A stretch of DNA of 64,000 nt from Flavobacterium seoulense (GTDB lineage Bacteria; Bacteroidota; Bacteroidia; Flavobacteriales; Flavobacteriaceae): positions 1 through 64,000 of the forward strand of contig NZ_JNCA01000009.1 of the NCBI RefSeq assembly GCF_000695795.1, in the 5' to 3' direction. Position numbers and translations under genes: made by a program. The notes beneath the pieces were generated by a model that searched no databases, was not told the DNA's origin, and saw only the letters and a program-made list of their open reading frames with translations. Shown here in pieces: positions 1-11,520 of this stretch. Every line of letters starts with the position of its first letter. Positions within the stretch are counted from its first letter, which is position 1.

Positions 1-16
1 CTCTGAGTACAACACA

Positions 17-50
17 AAAAAACTCCAACTAGTTATAGTTGGAGTTTTTT
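17..50. terminator. Rho-independent terminator hairpin
   Basis: The arms AACTCCAACT and AGTTGGAGTT flank a short loop, with A and T runs outside the stem, so the hairpin could stop transcription in either direction. It probably ends a gene lying left of the window. No gene is visible between it and the pectate lyase. Confidence 0.7.
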
Positions 51-152
51 GGTTTATAGCTACTGATTGATTCATTTCGTTTTAGAAATGTTTTTAAATT
101 AAAAAAAAATCGGAACAGGACAGGACAGGATGCTAATGAAATGTTAAATAAT

Positions 153-160
153 TAGATTTG
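153..160 (+). promoter_or_regulatory. Candidate -7 box for the pectate lyase gene
   Basis: TAGATTTG fits the Bacteroidetes -7 consensus TAnnTTTG and lies 25 nt before the ATG. No good TTTG -33 box sits 17-20 nt upstream, so either the promoter is weak or it needs an activator. A short tandem of ACAGG units (about 115-130) precedes it. Confidence 0.35.
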
Positions 161-185
161 AGTAACCAACCTTAATCTTTTATTT

Positions 186-3100
186 ATGAAATTTAAAACT
201 TTACTTTTTAAGCAAGTTCCAAAAGCTTTAATGCTTTGTGGTCTTGCGTTAGGTTCAGGGGATTTAACTTCCCAGACTTTAGCCTTTCCCGAAGCACAGG
301 GCTTCGGTAGATTTACAACGGGAGCCAGAGGTGCTGCCAATCCTAAAATTTATTTAGTAACCAATTTAAATGATAGTGGACCAGGATCATTTCGAGATGC
401 TGTTAGCCAAGAAGGACGCTTTGTCATTTTTAAAGTTGGAGGAATTGTCAACTTACAATCGCAAATTGTTGTTTCTAAAAATACAACTATAGCTGGACAG
501 ACTGCACCTGGAGAGGGAATTGTGTTTCTAGGGCCAAGAGTTACTTTTACAGGAGCTAGTAATACAATAGCTAGATATTTACGTATACGTTATGGAGGTA
601 CTTCTCAAAATCAGGATGCATCTGGTTTAGCTAATGGAGCTAATATGATATTTGATCATATGACTTTTAGTTGGGGGACAGATGAAGTTTTTTCAATTAA
701 CTGGGATAATAAGGGTACGAGTCCTGATAATATAACCATACAGAATTCTATTATGGGGCAAGGCTTACATCGTCATAATCACTCTGCTGGTGGTTTGATT
801 CAGCCTTCTGCAGGTGGAAAGATTAGTTTAATTGGTAATTTATATATCTGTAACAAGACCCGTAACAATAAAATAAAGGGGATTAACGAGTTTGTAAATA
901 ACGTTGTTTATAATTGGGGTAATTACGGAAATACTTATGGACACACTGAATCTGGAGATGCCTACATTATGGGAGGAGATTCAGCAGGTAGTTCAGATGT
1001 GAATATTATTAATAATTATTTTATTGGTGGACCAAATACAAGTAATTCAATCAGTACCCCTTTTAATAGAGGAAATGCTAATTTTAATGTGTATGGTTCT
1101 GGAAATTATTTCGATAATAATAAAAACGGACTATTAGATGGAGCTTTAGTTCCTCAGGATTTGACAGGATATCCAACAGGAGATGCATCAACAATTTTGT
1201 CTACTCCTTATGATTATCCAATGAAAAATACTCCTTTGTCAGCTCAGGCAGCTTATGATAAGATAGTATCAAGTGTAGGAGCTTCGTATCCTAGAAGAGA
1301 TCAGGTAGATAATTTAATGGTATCTGATTTAATGTCTAAAGGAACGACAGCTACTTATGTTTATGTACAATCTGATTTAACAAAACAGTTTGGTTTTATT
1401 AATGGAGGAGCAGGTCATGTTTATAACGCGCCATCACCTTTAGATACTGATAATGATGGTATGCCTGATATTTGGGAAGAGAATAATGGATTAGACAAAA
1501 ATAATCCGAACGATGCTCTTGCATTCAGTACTACTTCTCCAGAATATTTAAATATTGAGGTTTATATAAACGGATTGATTAACACTACTCCACCTGAATT
1601 TATTATTCCTCCAACTACTATTACTTTTAATGCAACTTCGGTTGAGTTACCAACTCCCTCAAGTAAAGTTATTATAAACTGGAAAGATAATTCAACTAAC
1701 GAAACTAATTTTGTAATTGAGCGTTCATTAGATGGTAACACATTTACAGAAATTGCACAGGTTTCAGCAAATACAGTTTCTTATACCGATACTAATTTAG
1801 TTCCTAATACAAAGTATTTTTATCGAATTAAAGCTATTACAACTACCGAATCTTCAACTTATAGTGACTTAAGTTCAATTACTACACCAGCAATTCCTTC
1901 AGCTCCTACAAAAACACTAAATCCTAGTCCAACAAATGGATTTAATTTTAGTGAATTAGCAAATGGAAGTCTTTTATTGAAATGGACCGGAGGTAACACA
2001 ACTACAACTTATAGTGTTTACATTGGAACTAATCCGTCTCAATTAACAAAAGTAGCCGATGTGAATTATGTGGCTAGTCCTTCTTATTTGGCAACTAATT
2101 TGGCAATAAATACTAAATATTATTGGAGAGTTGATGCAACAAATTTAAAAGGAACAACTACTGGAGATACTTGGGATTTTAGAACAATTTCTGATTTTCC
2201 TGTTGGTCTGGTTGGACATTGGCCATTTAAAGAAGCAGCAGGAGATGGAGATGAGATTAGTGATTTATCAACTTATGATAATAGTGGAAAATTAGAATCT
2301 GATTTTGATAACAGTAATGTCAGAATAACTGGAAAAGCTAATAATGCACTTAATTTTGCGACATCTAATAGCAATAATTATATGGCAAGTATTCCTAATC
2401 AGGATCAAATTTATTTAAATAACAATTCGTTTACGATTTCATTTTGGATGAATGCGGCTTCTAATTTGCTTCCTACCGGATCAACAAGTTCAGTGTATTT
2501 ATTGTGTAAAGGTTCGTTTACAAAGAATACAACTACAGGTGCAACAGGTAAACGCTACAATCTGGAATTTAAAAGTGGAGAACTACGTTTTGCAATAGAT
2601 GATGATGTTACTAAAAAAGAAGTTAAAGCTACTGGATCTAAATTTTATACAGGAAACTGGGAACATGTAGTTTTGATGAGAGATGTAACTGCACATAAAT
2701 TACGTGTATATTTAAACGGAGTACTTCAGAGTGAACTTGACGAAACTGGAGTAGGAGGAATTGCTGAGCCAACAGATTTAGTGATTGGAAATATCGGTGA
2801 ACTGGAATTAGCAGTGGGAACAGCTCCTGCTCCTTACAAAGGAAAATTAGATGAATTAAAAATATTCAATTATGCATTATCAGCTTCAGAAATTACGGCT
2901 ATATACAATACAACAGTTATTAATGCACCTTCAGAAGTAACTTTTCAAGCTAATTTAACGCCTCTTCCTAATCCTTCAAGTTCAGTAATACTTAATTGGA
3001 AAGATAATTCTAATAATGAAGCTAATTTTGTTATCGAACGGTCAATAGATAGTATTTCATTTGTAAAAATAAAGGAAGTCGAAGCTAATGCAGTGACTTA

Positions 3101-4133
3101 CACAGATAGTAATTTAACTTCTAATACAAAATACTATTACCGATTAAAAGCAACTAATAAAACAGATTCTTCAGCATATTCAGAAATATTTAATGTAACT
3201 ACTCTAATTGACAATGATAATGACGGTTATTCTAGTATTGATGATTGTAATGATAATGATCCTAATGTTCATGAGCCAATTTTATATTATGTAGATGCCG
3301 ATGGGGATGGATTTGGATCGAACGTAGCAGTAATGTTATGTTCAGCTGTTGCTCCTGAAGGATATGCTACAAATAATACTGATTGCGATGATAGTAAAAT
3401 ATTATATGCAGATAATGATGATGATGGATTGGGCAGTGGTGAACCTGTACCTTGTGGTGTAGAAAATAATGACGACTGTGATGATTCAAATCCTATCGCA
3501 TTGACCGCTTCAATTCCTGATGTGTATGCTATTAATAACGCACATGAAAAAAACACCATCTATGTTGGTTATGGAACTTCTTCGCTATCAATCAAAGCGA
3601 TTGCTGCTGGAGGTACAGCACCTTATTCTTATGCGTGGAGTACAAATCAAACGACTCAGACTATAGCTATAGCAACTGCAGGAAGCTATACTGTAATTAT
3701 AACTGATGCCAAAGGTTGTCAAACTACTTCTTCAATAGAAGTTAATGCAATAAATGTGCAGTGTGGTAATTCAGGTGATAAAGTTATGGTTTGTCATAAT
3801 AATACCGAGATTTGTATAAGTAAAAATGCAGTTCAGGCTCATTTGAATCATGGTGATAAACTGGGAAGTTGTGAGAGTACTTCTGCTATAGGCATTTTCG
3901 AAAATGTTACTGTTTTTCCTAATCCGGTTGAAACAACTCTAAATGTGAAAGTAAATACTGTTTTTGATGGTGCTCAACTTTCGCTATATAATATTTTAGC
4001 TAGAAAAGTCAAATCAGAACCTTTAACAAGTACGATGCAACAAATGTCTCTGAATGATTTAAACAAAGGGGTTTACTTTTTGCATGTCAAGAATGGCAAA
4101 TATTACACAATAAAAGCTATTGTGAAGAAATAG
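186..4133 (+). CDS. Secreted multidomain pectate lyase (PL1-like) with T9SS sorting domain
   Basis: The 1315-aa protein starts with a signal peptide (about 1-33). A right-handed beta-helix pectate lyase domain follows (about 34-410), with PL1-like segments such as IFDHMTFSWGTDE. Then come a DTDNDGMPD calcium-type motif (about 420), FN3 (about 478-566), a second FN3-like segment, a LamG/concanavalin-like domain (about 675-911), FN3 (about 918-1006), Asp/Cys-rich metal-binding repeats (about 1008-1108), a SprB-like repeat (about 1128-1190) and a C-terminal type A T9SS sorting domain (from VFPNPVETTLNV). By family it should cleave de-esterified pectin by beta-elimination at the cell surface or outside the cell. 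The first and last FN3 modules are close copies. A bidirectional terminator follows. Exact substrate is inferred. Confidence 0.85.
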   Translation: MKFKTLLFKQVPKALMLCGLALGSGDLTSQTLAFPEAQGFGRFTTGARGAANPKIYLVTNLNDSGPGSFRDAVSQEGRFVIFKVGGIVNLQSQIVVSKNTTIAGQTAPGEGIVFLGPRVTFTGASNTIARYLRIRYGGTSQNQDASGLANGANMIFDHMTFSWGTDEVFSINWDNKGTSPDNITIQNSIMGQGLHRHNHSAGGLIQPSAGGKISLIGNLYICNKTRNNKIKGINEFVNNVVYNWGNYGNTYGHTESGDAYIMGGDSAGSSDVNIINNYFIGGPNTSNSISTPFNRGNANFNVYGSGNYFDNNKNGLLDGALVPQDLTGYPTGDASTILSTPYDYPMKNTPLSAQAAYDKIVSSVGASYPRRDQVDNLMVSDLMSKGTTATYVYVQSDLTKQFGFINGGAGHVYNAPSPLDTDNDGMPDIWEENNGLDKNNPNDALAFSTTSPEYLNIEVYINGLINTTPPEFIIPPTTITFNATSVELPTPSSKVIINWKDNSTNETNFVIERSLDGNTFTEIAQVSANTVSYTDTNLVPNTKYFYRIKAITTTESSTYSDLSSITTPAIPSAPTKTLNPSPTNGFNFSELANGSLLLKWTGGNTTTTYSVYIGTNPSQLTKVADVNYVASPSYLATNLAINTKYYWRVDATNLKGTTTGDTWDFRTISDFPVGLVGHWPFKEAAGDGDEISDLSTYDNSGKLESDFDNSNVRITGKANNALNFATSNSNNYMASIPNQDQIYLNNNSFTISFWMNAASNLLPTGSTSSVYLLCKGSFTKNTTTGATGKRYNLEFKSGELRFAIDDDVTKKEVKATGSKFYTGNWEHVVLMRDVTAHKLRVYLNGVLQSELDETGVGGIAEPTDLVIGNIGELELAVGTAPAPYKGKLDELKIFNYALSASEITAIYNTTVINAPSEVTFQANLTPLPNPSSSVILNWKDNSNNEANFVIERSIDSISFVKIKEVEANAVTYTDSNLTSNTKYYYRLKATNKTDSSAYSEIFNVTTLIDNDNDGYSSIDDCNDNDPNVHEPILYYVDADGDGFGSNVAVMLCSAVAPEGYATNNTDCDDSKILYADNDDDGLGSGEPVPCGVENNDDCDDSNPIALTASIPDVYAINNAHEKNTIYVGYGTSSLSIKAIAAGGTAPYSYAWSTNQTTQTIAIATAGSYTVIITDAKGCQTTSSIEVNAINVQCGNSGDKVMVCHNNTEICISKNAVQAHLNHGDKLGSCESTSAIGIFENVTVFPNPVETTLNVKVNTVFDGAQLSLYNILARKVKSEPLTSTMQQMSLNDLNKGVYFLHVKNGKYYTIKAIVKK

Positions 4134-4156
4134 TATTTTAAAATAAAAGCTATAAC

Positions 4157-4190
4157 AAAATAGCCATCTCGTAATTGAGATGGCTATTTT
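4157..4190. terminator. Bidirectional terminator between convergent genes
   Basis: A 14-bp perfect stem (AAAATAGCCATCTC with its complement) has a 6-nt loop and ends in a T run on the plus strand and an A run on the other side. It separates the pectate lyase gene from the convergent AsmA-like gene. Confidence 0.85.
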
Positions 4191-4213
4191 TTTGTTATTT
4201 GGAAAAGAGGAAA

Positions 4214-6937
4214 TTATTGAATGCTATCCTTTGTTTCTTCTAAATCTTCGGTTTTTCGACCAATTTTTATTTTTGGATTATCTTTATTTCCGGTAATTAT
4301 TAACGGTATTCCAAGGATTCCCAAAGGAGGTAACCCTAATCTCATTTTAAGGTTTAATCTTCCGTCCAGACTCGTTGTTCCTTCAATTCGGGGACGGAAT
4401 CCGGCAAACTTAAATTTGAATCTTTCTATAGTAATTATATTGTTTTTAATAGACGATTTGATATCAACCTTATTAAGTTCAGGATTTTTAATACTTTCTT
4501 TAGATGTTTTTTTAGCAACAGTACTAAACATTTTCATGCCGTACATTTTTACATTTTTTATAGAAACTATTCCGTTTCCTGTAAGTGATGGAAAAACAGG
4601 TTCCATATTAGCATTCAACCTTCCTTTTAAATTATAATCTAGCGAAATTATTCCTTGTGCTTTTTCAGCGGCACTAGCCATTTCTCTAAATAATTTTACT
4701 TCGTTATAAGCACGTTTAATGTCAAACTCATTCGCTTTAATATGGTAATCAAATCGGGCATTTTTAGTATTGACACTTTTGTACGTAGCATTCATAGCGA
4801 CATTACAACCTATTAAATCAAAACCTGTATTTTGCATACTAAGTAAACCGTTTTTCATTTTTAGACTTCCTTTTGCATTTTTAAGTTCAAGTTCATTAAA
4901 GTCCACTTTTTGAGCATTGGCTGTAAAATGTAAATCTAAATTAGAAGGAATAACAATCACTCCTGTTTCAGAAGTTGTCGTCGTTGTAGTTTCTTTTTTT
5001 GTTGTTTCAGACATGAATTCGTCTGCATTGATGTATTTTGAGTTTAAAGCAAAAGAACCGTGTAAAACGCCGTTTTTAGAAGCCATAAAATTGAATACAT
5101 TTTGCAAATAACCATTCAGTTTAAAATCAGATTTTCCATAAGAAGCTAAGAATGTATTGAAACGCATCTTATCGTTATTGAATTTAAAAATTCCTTGTTT
5201 GATAAGAAATGATTTCGGTAAATATTCAGAAGCTAATTTTATGTTTCTAATTTCAAGTGTTCCGCTGTTTTTTAGTTTCGAATAATATCCTTTTTCGGCA
5301 TCACTTTGTTTTCCTTTTAAAGCTAAATCAGCTTTAATGAAACCATTTACATCAAGACTTTTTTGAGAAAAAACCTGGTAAATTTTACCAATATCCAAAG
5401 TTCCTTTGGCAGTAATATCATAAATAAGATTGTCAAAATTACTAAGATTGGCTTTTACAAAAACCGGATTTCCTTCAAAAGTAAATTGAGCGGGTTGCAA
5501 GACTACTTTTAAATCTTCAAAAGTTCCTTTTGGATTCGAAATTGTCGATACGATTCCGATATCAGTTATTGGATTTGGATAGTATTTTGTTTTTAAATAG
5601 CCATTTGTCAGGTTAATAACGGCATTGGTCACTGGGAAAGTTCCGTTTTTTTTGTCATATTTTCCTTTTGCAGTTCCGTCAGCTACCAGCATTCCTTTTA
5701 GTTCAATATCCGGAATTCCTATGGCACGATTTAGTTTTTCTAAATCAATTTTGGCGTTAAGCATAGCATTCACATCAATAGTTGAAGTTCCTGTGCTGTA
5801 TAACTTTGCTTTTAAAGTTTCTTCACCAAGATTGAGTGATAAGTTTCTTAAATCTACAATTAAAGAATCTGGATTTAATGAAGGCAATTGTGTGTCAAAA
5901 TCAATATTCAAATTGCTAATAGTGGCAGGACTTTGATTGTAATTAACGCTTCCGTTTTTTACTTTGAAATCCAACTCAAGTTTTGGTGCTATATTTTTTG
6001 AAGCAATATAATCTCCTTTTAAAGATAAATTTAAATCAGTTTTTCCGGATAATTTAGTTTTGTCCAGCCAGGTAATAAATTTTGGAGGAAAAGCGGTAAA
6101 GAAATCATGTAAATCACTATTAGTGGTTTTCAGGATAAAATCCATTTTGTAACCTTCTTTTAGGAAGTCAAATTTTCCTTTAAAATCAACAATTAGGTTG
6201 TTTATTTTCAAATCATTTTCCTGAAAAATAAATGAAAGTGAGTTGACATTTACTTTGGTAATCAAATCAGCATTTACTTTTTTGTTCATTAAGTAAGGCT
6301 CATTGTCATACAAAAGATTCAATTTTTCTATTTGCGCTTTAGAAGATAAATCAAAAATAGCTTTGCTTAAATCACCTTTTCCTAAATAGTTAAAACCAAA
6401 AATATCAAAATGAAGTTTGGTCGATAAATCATCATAGACAATTTTAGTATTGTCAATTTCTATTTTTTCTAGTTTTAACGAACTGTCTTCTTCATTCTTT
6501 TCAGTAGTTTTTGTTTTATCCGCTTTGTAAACATTGTAATTAGCTAATCCTTCTTTGCTTACTTTTACATTAATATCAGCGTTAGAAAGAAAAATTTTGT
6601 CTATGTTGACTGATTTTCCAAAGATTAAACTAGGAACATCAATACCAAAAGCAACTTCCTTAGCTGTGATTAAACTTTCGTTTTGATAAGGTGCAGAACC
6701 ATTTAGTTTGAAATTTTCTAAACTTACAGTCAAAGAAGGAAAATGGTGGAAAAAAGAAATGTTTGATTCAGAATAATCCAGTTTAGCATTTAATTTTTGA
6801 TTGGCTACTTTTTTTATTTCTGCATTGATTTTGTCGGCAAAAATATAAGGAGCCGCAAACATAAAAATCAATAATGTTAGTAGTGTGATCCCTATATATT
6901 TTATTATTTTAAAAATCAGAACTTTTTTTTGAGACAT
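4214..6937 (-). CDS. AsmA-family inner-membrane protein
   Basis: This 907-aa protein has one N-terminal membrane segment (about 10-32) followed by a very long periplasmic region rich in beta-strands and Asn/Lys, with the AsmA-like C-terminal pattern (KMRLGLPPLGILGIPL near the end). Proteins of the AsmA/TamB/YhdP group span the periplasm and are linked to lipid traffic to, or assembly of, the outer membrane. A Thr run (about residues 650-660) marks a linker. The gene stands alone, convergent to the pectate lyase and separated by about 55 nt from the next minus-strand gene. The precise role is unknown. Confidence 0.8.
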   Translation of the reverse strand: MSQKKVLIFKIIKYIGITLLTLLIFMFAAPYIFADKINAEIKKVANQKLNAKLDYSESNISFFHHFPSLTVSLENFKLNGSAPYQNESLITAKEVAFGIDVPSLIFGKSVNIDKIFLSNADINVKVSKEGLANYNVYKADKTKTTEKNEEDSSLKLEKIEIDNTKIVYDDLSTKLHFDIFGFNYLGKGDLSKAIFDLSSKAQIEKLNLLYDNEPYLMNKKVNADLITKVNVNSLSFIFQENDLKINNLIVDFKGKFDFLKEGYKMDFILKTTNSDLHDFFTAFPPKFITWLDKTKLSGKTDLNLSLKGDYIASKNIAPKLELDFKVKNGSVNYNQSPATISNLNIDFDTQLPSLNPDSLIVDLRNLSLNLGEETLKAKLYSTGTSTIDVNAMLNAKIDLEKLNRAIGIPDIELKGMLVADGTAKGKYDKKNGTFPVTNAVINLTNGYLKTKYYPNPITDIGIVSTISNPKGTFEDLKVVLQPAQFTFEGNPVFVKANLSNFDNLIYDITAKGTLDIGKIYQVFSQKSLDVNGFIKADLALKGKQSDAEKGYYSKLKNSGTLEIRNIKLASEYLPKSFLIKQGIFKFNNDKMRFNTFLASYGKSDFKLNGYLQNVFNFMASKNGVLHGSFALNSKYINADEFMSETTKKETTTTTTSETGVIVIPSNLDLHFTANAQKVDFNELELKNAKGSLKMKNGLLSMQNTGFDLIGCNVAMNATYKSVNTKNARFDYHIKANEFDIKRAYNEVKLFREMASAAEKAQGIISLDYNLKGRLNANMEPVFPSLTGNGIVSIKNVKMYGMKMFSTVAKKTSKESIKNPELNKVDIKSSIKNNIITIERFKFKFAGFRPRIEGTTSLDGRLNLKMRLGLPPLGILGIPLIITGNKDNPKIKIGRKTEDLEETKDSIQ

Positions 6938-6991
6938 GATAATAATAGTTATTTGGCAAATAAGATTAGGAATGAATTACGGAATAAATTA

Positions 6992-7573
6992 TTATCCATG
7001 AACAGTTTCATTCTTTCCGTAGTTAGTAATTATCGAAGTTTCATATTCAATCCATGCTGCCCATCGTTTATCAACATCTACATTGTCGGCATATTTTCGG
7101 GCAAAACCTAAAAATGTAGTGTAATGACCTGCTTCGCTAATCATTAAATCACGGTAAAATTTAGCCAGTTCAGGATCTTTTATGTTTTCTGAAAGGACTT
7201 TAAAACGCTCACAACTTCTGGCTTCAATCATTGCCGAAAAAAGCAAACGTTCGCACAAAGCATCGTTCCGACTTCCGTCTTTTTTCATGAATTTGAACAA
7301 TTCGTTAACATAGCTGTCTTTGCGTTCACGACCAAAAGTAAGTCCACGTTCTTTAATAAGATCATGAACCATTTTAAAATGCTCTAATTCTTCCTGGGCA
7401 ATCAGTATTAATTCGTTTACTAATTCTTCTTTTTCTGAATTTTGAGTAATCAAACTTATAGCATTCGAAGCCGCTTTTTGCTCACACCAGGCGTGGTCTG
7501 TCAGGATTTCTTCGATATTAGATTCTACGATATTGACCCATCTTGGATCTGTGGCTAATTTTAATCCTAACAT
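6992..7573 (-). CDS. miaE: tRNA-(ms2io6A37) hydroxylase MiaE
   Basis: The 193-aa protein is a ferritin-like four-helix di-iron protein. Candidate ligands are E21/E22, the EELEH motif (61-65), E117, and E147 with H150 in SEAGH. The length is typical of the family. MiaE hydroxylates the isopentenyl side chain of ms2i6A at position 37 of tRNAs reading UNN codons, using O2. MiaB, which adds the methylthio group, is encoded about 7.5 kb away in the same window. A TAATTTTG box (complement of 7593-7600) just upstream may be its -7 element. Confidence 0.88.
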   Translation of the reverse strand: MLGLKLATDPRWVNIVESNIEEILTDHAWCEQKAASNAISLITQNSEKEELVNELILIAQEELEHFKMVHDLIKERGLTFGRERKDSYVNELFKFMKKDGSRNDALCERLLFSAMIEARSCERFKVLSENIKDPELAKFYRDLMISEAGHYTTFLGFARKYADNVDVDKRWAAWIEYETSIITNYGKNETVHG

Positions 7574-7678
7574 GATTTTGTGTTTTAAGTTACAAAATTA
7601 AGTTTTTTGCTTTGTATTCTATTATATTTTCGACCTTTGCTGCTATTTTACCGTTAGTTTACTTCATTTATTAGTTCA

Positions 7679-8929
7679 ATGAATCAGAAAAAATTATTAA
7701 TTATTGGTTTTGTATGGCCTGAGCCCAATTCTTCGGCGGCAGGAGGTAGGATGATGCAATTAATTTCGTTGTTTCAAAAGCAGGGATTTCAGGTTATTTT
7801 TGCCAGTCCGGCGCAGGATAGTGATTTTATGGTTGATTTGAGTGAGTTTGATGTACAAAAAGAATCCATTGAATTGAATAATTCCAGTTTTGATAGTTTT
7901 ATAAAAGAATTAAATCCAGCGGTGGTTTTATTTGATCGATTTATGATCGAAGAGCAATTTGGCTGGCGTGTTTCTGAAAATTGTCCGGATGCTTTACGGA
8001 TTTTAGATACTGAAGATTTACATTGTTTGCGATTAGCAAGACAAAAAGCATTTAAAGAAAAGCGTGAATTTAAGGTTTTAGATTTATTAGCTGAAGAAGT
8101 TGCTAAACGTGAAATAGCAAGTATTTTGCGTTGTGATTTGTCGTTGATGATTTCTGAATATGAAATCGAATTATTAACTACAATTTTTAAAATTGATGCT
8201 GGGTTATTGTATTATTTACCACTTTTATTAAAAAGAGAAGCGATTCCTGAATTAGATAAATTACATTCTTTTGAAGAGCGAAAAGATTTTGTATTTATTG
8301 GTAATTTTCTTCATGAGCCTAACTGGAACGCAGTTCAGTATTTGAAAGAAACAATTTGGCCAATTATAAAAAAGCAATTTCCCGAAGCTGTTTTGAATAT
8401 TTACGGAGCTTATCCTTCTCAAAAAGTCACGCAATTACATAATGTAAAAGAAGGTTTCCTGATTCAGGGTCGGGCAGAAAATGCTAATGAAGTTGTCGAA
8501 AAAGCCCGTGTGGTTTTAGCTCCGCTTCGTTTTGGAGCAGGAATAAAAGGAAAGTTACTGGAAGCAATGCAATGCGGAACGCCAAGTGTTACCACTTCTA
8601 TCGGTAATGAGTCGATGCAAGGTAATTTACAGTGGAATGGTTTTGTTGCTGATCATCCAGATACTTTTGTTGAACAGGCAATTCAATTGTATAAGGAAAA
8701 AGAAATTTGGCTTCAGGCTCAAAATAATGGTGTTGAAATAATTAAAAACCGCTATTTAAAAAGTTTGTTCGAAGTTGATTTTTCGAAACAAATCCAATTT
8801 TTACTTTCGAATTTCAAACAGCATCGTTTGAATAATTTTATGGGTGAGTTGCTGCAGCATCATACTTTAAAAAGTACAAAATATATGTCCCGCTGGATAG
8901 AAGAGAAAAATAAAAGATCCGTCTCGTAA
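7679..8929 (+). CDS. Glycosyltransferase, GT4-like
   Basis: The 416-aa cytosolic protein has an N-terminal glycine-rich segment (IGFVWPEPNSSAAGGRM) and a C-terminal GT-B half with the nucleotide-sugar motif GAGIKGKLLEAMQCGTPSV (from about residue 282), as in GT4 enzymes. Donor and acceptor cannot be told from sequence. No surface-polysaccharide cluster surrounds it. It is divergent from miaE with a 105-bp shared spacer, and its stop codon lies inside a terminator stem. Confidence 0.75.
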   Translation: MNQKKLLIIGFVWPEPNSSAAGGRMMQLISLFQKQGFQVIFASPAQDSDFMVDLSEFDVQKESIELNNSSFDSFIKELNPAVVLFDRFMIEEQFGWRVSENCPDALRILDTEDLHCLRLARQKAFKEKREFKVLDLLAEEVAKREIASILRCDLSLMISEYEIELLTTIFKIDAGLLYYLPLLLKREAIPELDKLHSFEERKDFVFIGNFLHEPNWNAVQYLKETIWPIIKKQFPEAVLNIYGAYPSQKVTQLHNVKEGFLIQGRAENANEVVEKARVVLAPLRFGAGIKGKLLEAMQCGTPSVTTSIGNESMQGNLQWNGFVADHPDTFVEQAIQLYKEKEIWLQAQNNGVEIIKNRYLKSLFEVDFSKQIQFLLSNFKQHRLNNFMGELLQHHTLKSTKYMSRWIEEKNKRSVS

Positions 8930-8948
8930 TTCAACAAGACGGATTTTT
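8914..8948 (+). terminator. Terminator overlapping the glycosyltransferase stop codon
   Basis: The stem ATCCGTCT/AGACGGAT is followed by seven T residues. The TAA stop of the upstream gene lies in the loop region. It also separates this gene from convergent groEL. Confidence 0.75.
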
Positions 8949-9004
8949 TTAGTTTTATACCAGTTTTTGGTATTTGGAATTTTTATATTGTAATTCTAAA
9001 AATA

Positions 9005-10642
<1,638 letters not shown>

Positions 10643-10650
10643 TTATTTTT

Positions 10651-10755
10651 CCTCACCCCAGCCCTCTCCAAAGGAGAGGGAGCCGAGATAGTTTTTATTT
10701 GTAAATATTTTTATTTATTTCAATCTCCTCCCCTTCGGGGAGGTTGGGAGGGGAT
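10651..10755. repeat. Pair of GC-rich intergenic repeat units between groES and groEL
   Basis: Two units stand out against the AT-rich background. The left one (10651-10688) contains CCTCACCCCAGCCCTCTCC followed by its own partial inverse GGAGAGGG. The right one (10721-10755) contains CTCCCCTTCGGGGAG and GGTTGGGAGGGG. They are in opposite orientation, and each can fold. Units of this look recur between genes in flavobacterial genomes. Here they could act as an attenuator or processing site within the groESL transcript. Confidence 0.65.
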
Positions 10756-10756
10756 T

Positions 10757-11032
10757 TTAGATGATTGCTAGTATATCATCTTCACGCATAATCAAATAAT
10801 CTGTTCCTTCTAGTTTTAATTCAGTTCCAGCATATTTACCATAAAGTACAGTATCGCCTACTTTTACAGTCATGTCATGATCTTTCGATCCATTTCCTAC
10901 TGCTACAACAGTTCCTTTTTGTGGTTTTTCCTTAGCAGTATCCGGAATGAAAATTCCTGAAGCAGTTTTAGTTTCGGCTGCAGCTGGTTCAATAAGAACT
11001 CTATCTGAAAGAGGTTTAATGTTTAATGCCAT
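10757..11032 (-). CDS. groES: Co-chaperonin GroES (Hsp10)
   Basis: The 91-aa protein has the GroES signature ([16 protein letters not shown] at the N-terminus, a GYLI-like mobile loop region, and [26 protein letters not shown] at the end). It caps GroEL. It is first in the groESL operon, and a terminator of the upstream secG operon lies before it. Confidence 0.97.
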   Translation of the reverse strand: MALNIKPLSDRVLIEPAAAETKTASGIFIPDTAKEKPQKGTVVAVGNGSKDHDMTVKVGDTVLYGKYAGTELKLEGTDYLIMREDDILAII

Positions 11033-11121
11033 GTTTTTATATTTTAAATTATGATTTTTATTGTTGCTATTTTGTTTTCAGAAATTATGCCACACGAAAA
11101 ATGCTGACATTTTTTCTTATG

Positions 11122-11154
11122 AAAAATGCCAGCTTTTGACAGGCTGGCATTTTT
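11122..11154 (-). terminator. Terminator downstream of secG
   Basis: A 12-bp perfect stem (AAAAATGCCAGC and its complement) has a 9-nt loop and T runs. It is placed after secG on the minus strand and before groES. Confidence 0.8.
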
Positions 11155-11175
11155 AATCTATCAGATAGATAGATA

Positions 11176-11517
11176 TTATTTTGCAGGAGCTGGAGTTGCA
11201 GGCGCAGCTGGCTGATTAGTAGCCGCTGGAGTTGCAGGAGCTGCAGCTTCAGTATTGTCAATGATTTTAGAATCGTTATCGCTTAAAGATCCAGTGAAGC
11301 TTAAACTTGAAAGTAAAATTAAAGCGATTAAAGCGATAGCTAAAGTCCAGGTACTTTTGTCTAAAAAGTCAGTTGTTTTTTGTACTCCACCTAAATGAGT
11401 TGATCCTCCTAATGAAGATGATAAACCACCACCTTTAGGGTTTTGAACCATAATTACTACAATCAGTAGGAAACAAACTATTGTTATTAAAACTAAAAAA
11501 ATTGAAAATGTGCTCAT
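11176..11517 (-). CDS. secG: Preprotein translocase subunit SecG
   Basis: The 113-aa protein has two membrane helices joined by the conserved NPKGGGLSSSLGG loop, which is the SecG signature. It is part of the SecYEG channel. The C-terminal tail (about 88-113) is a low-complexity Ala/Pro/Thr extension. It follows the TPR-like gene by only 3 nt, so the two are probably co-transcribed. Confidence 0.92.
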   Translation of the reverse strand: MSTFSIFLVLITIVCFLLIVVIMVQNPKGGGLSSSLGGSTHLGGVQKTTDFLDKSTWTLAIALIALILLSSLSFTGSLSDNDSKIIDNTEAAAPATPAATNQPAAPATPAPAK

Positions 11518-11520
11518 TAC

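Noticed and set aside
115..130. Tandem ACAGG units before the pectate lyase.
   Set aside because: With only three units and no symmetry or promoter geometry, they are too short to call a functional repeat or a phase-variable tract.
3287..3559. Antisense open frame over the Asp-rich repeats of the pectate lyase.
   Set aside because: It arises from biased codons (GAT-rich) on the coding strand and has no independent start signal or family features. The same holds for the other antisense frames, such as those over groEL (9060-9497) and GH115 (60425-60775).
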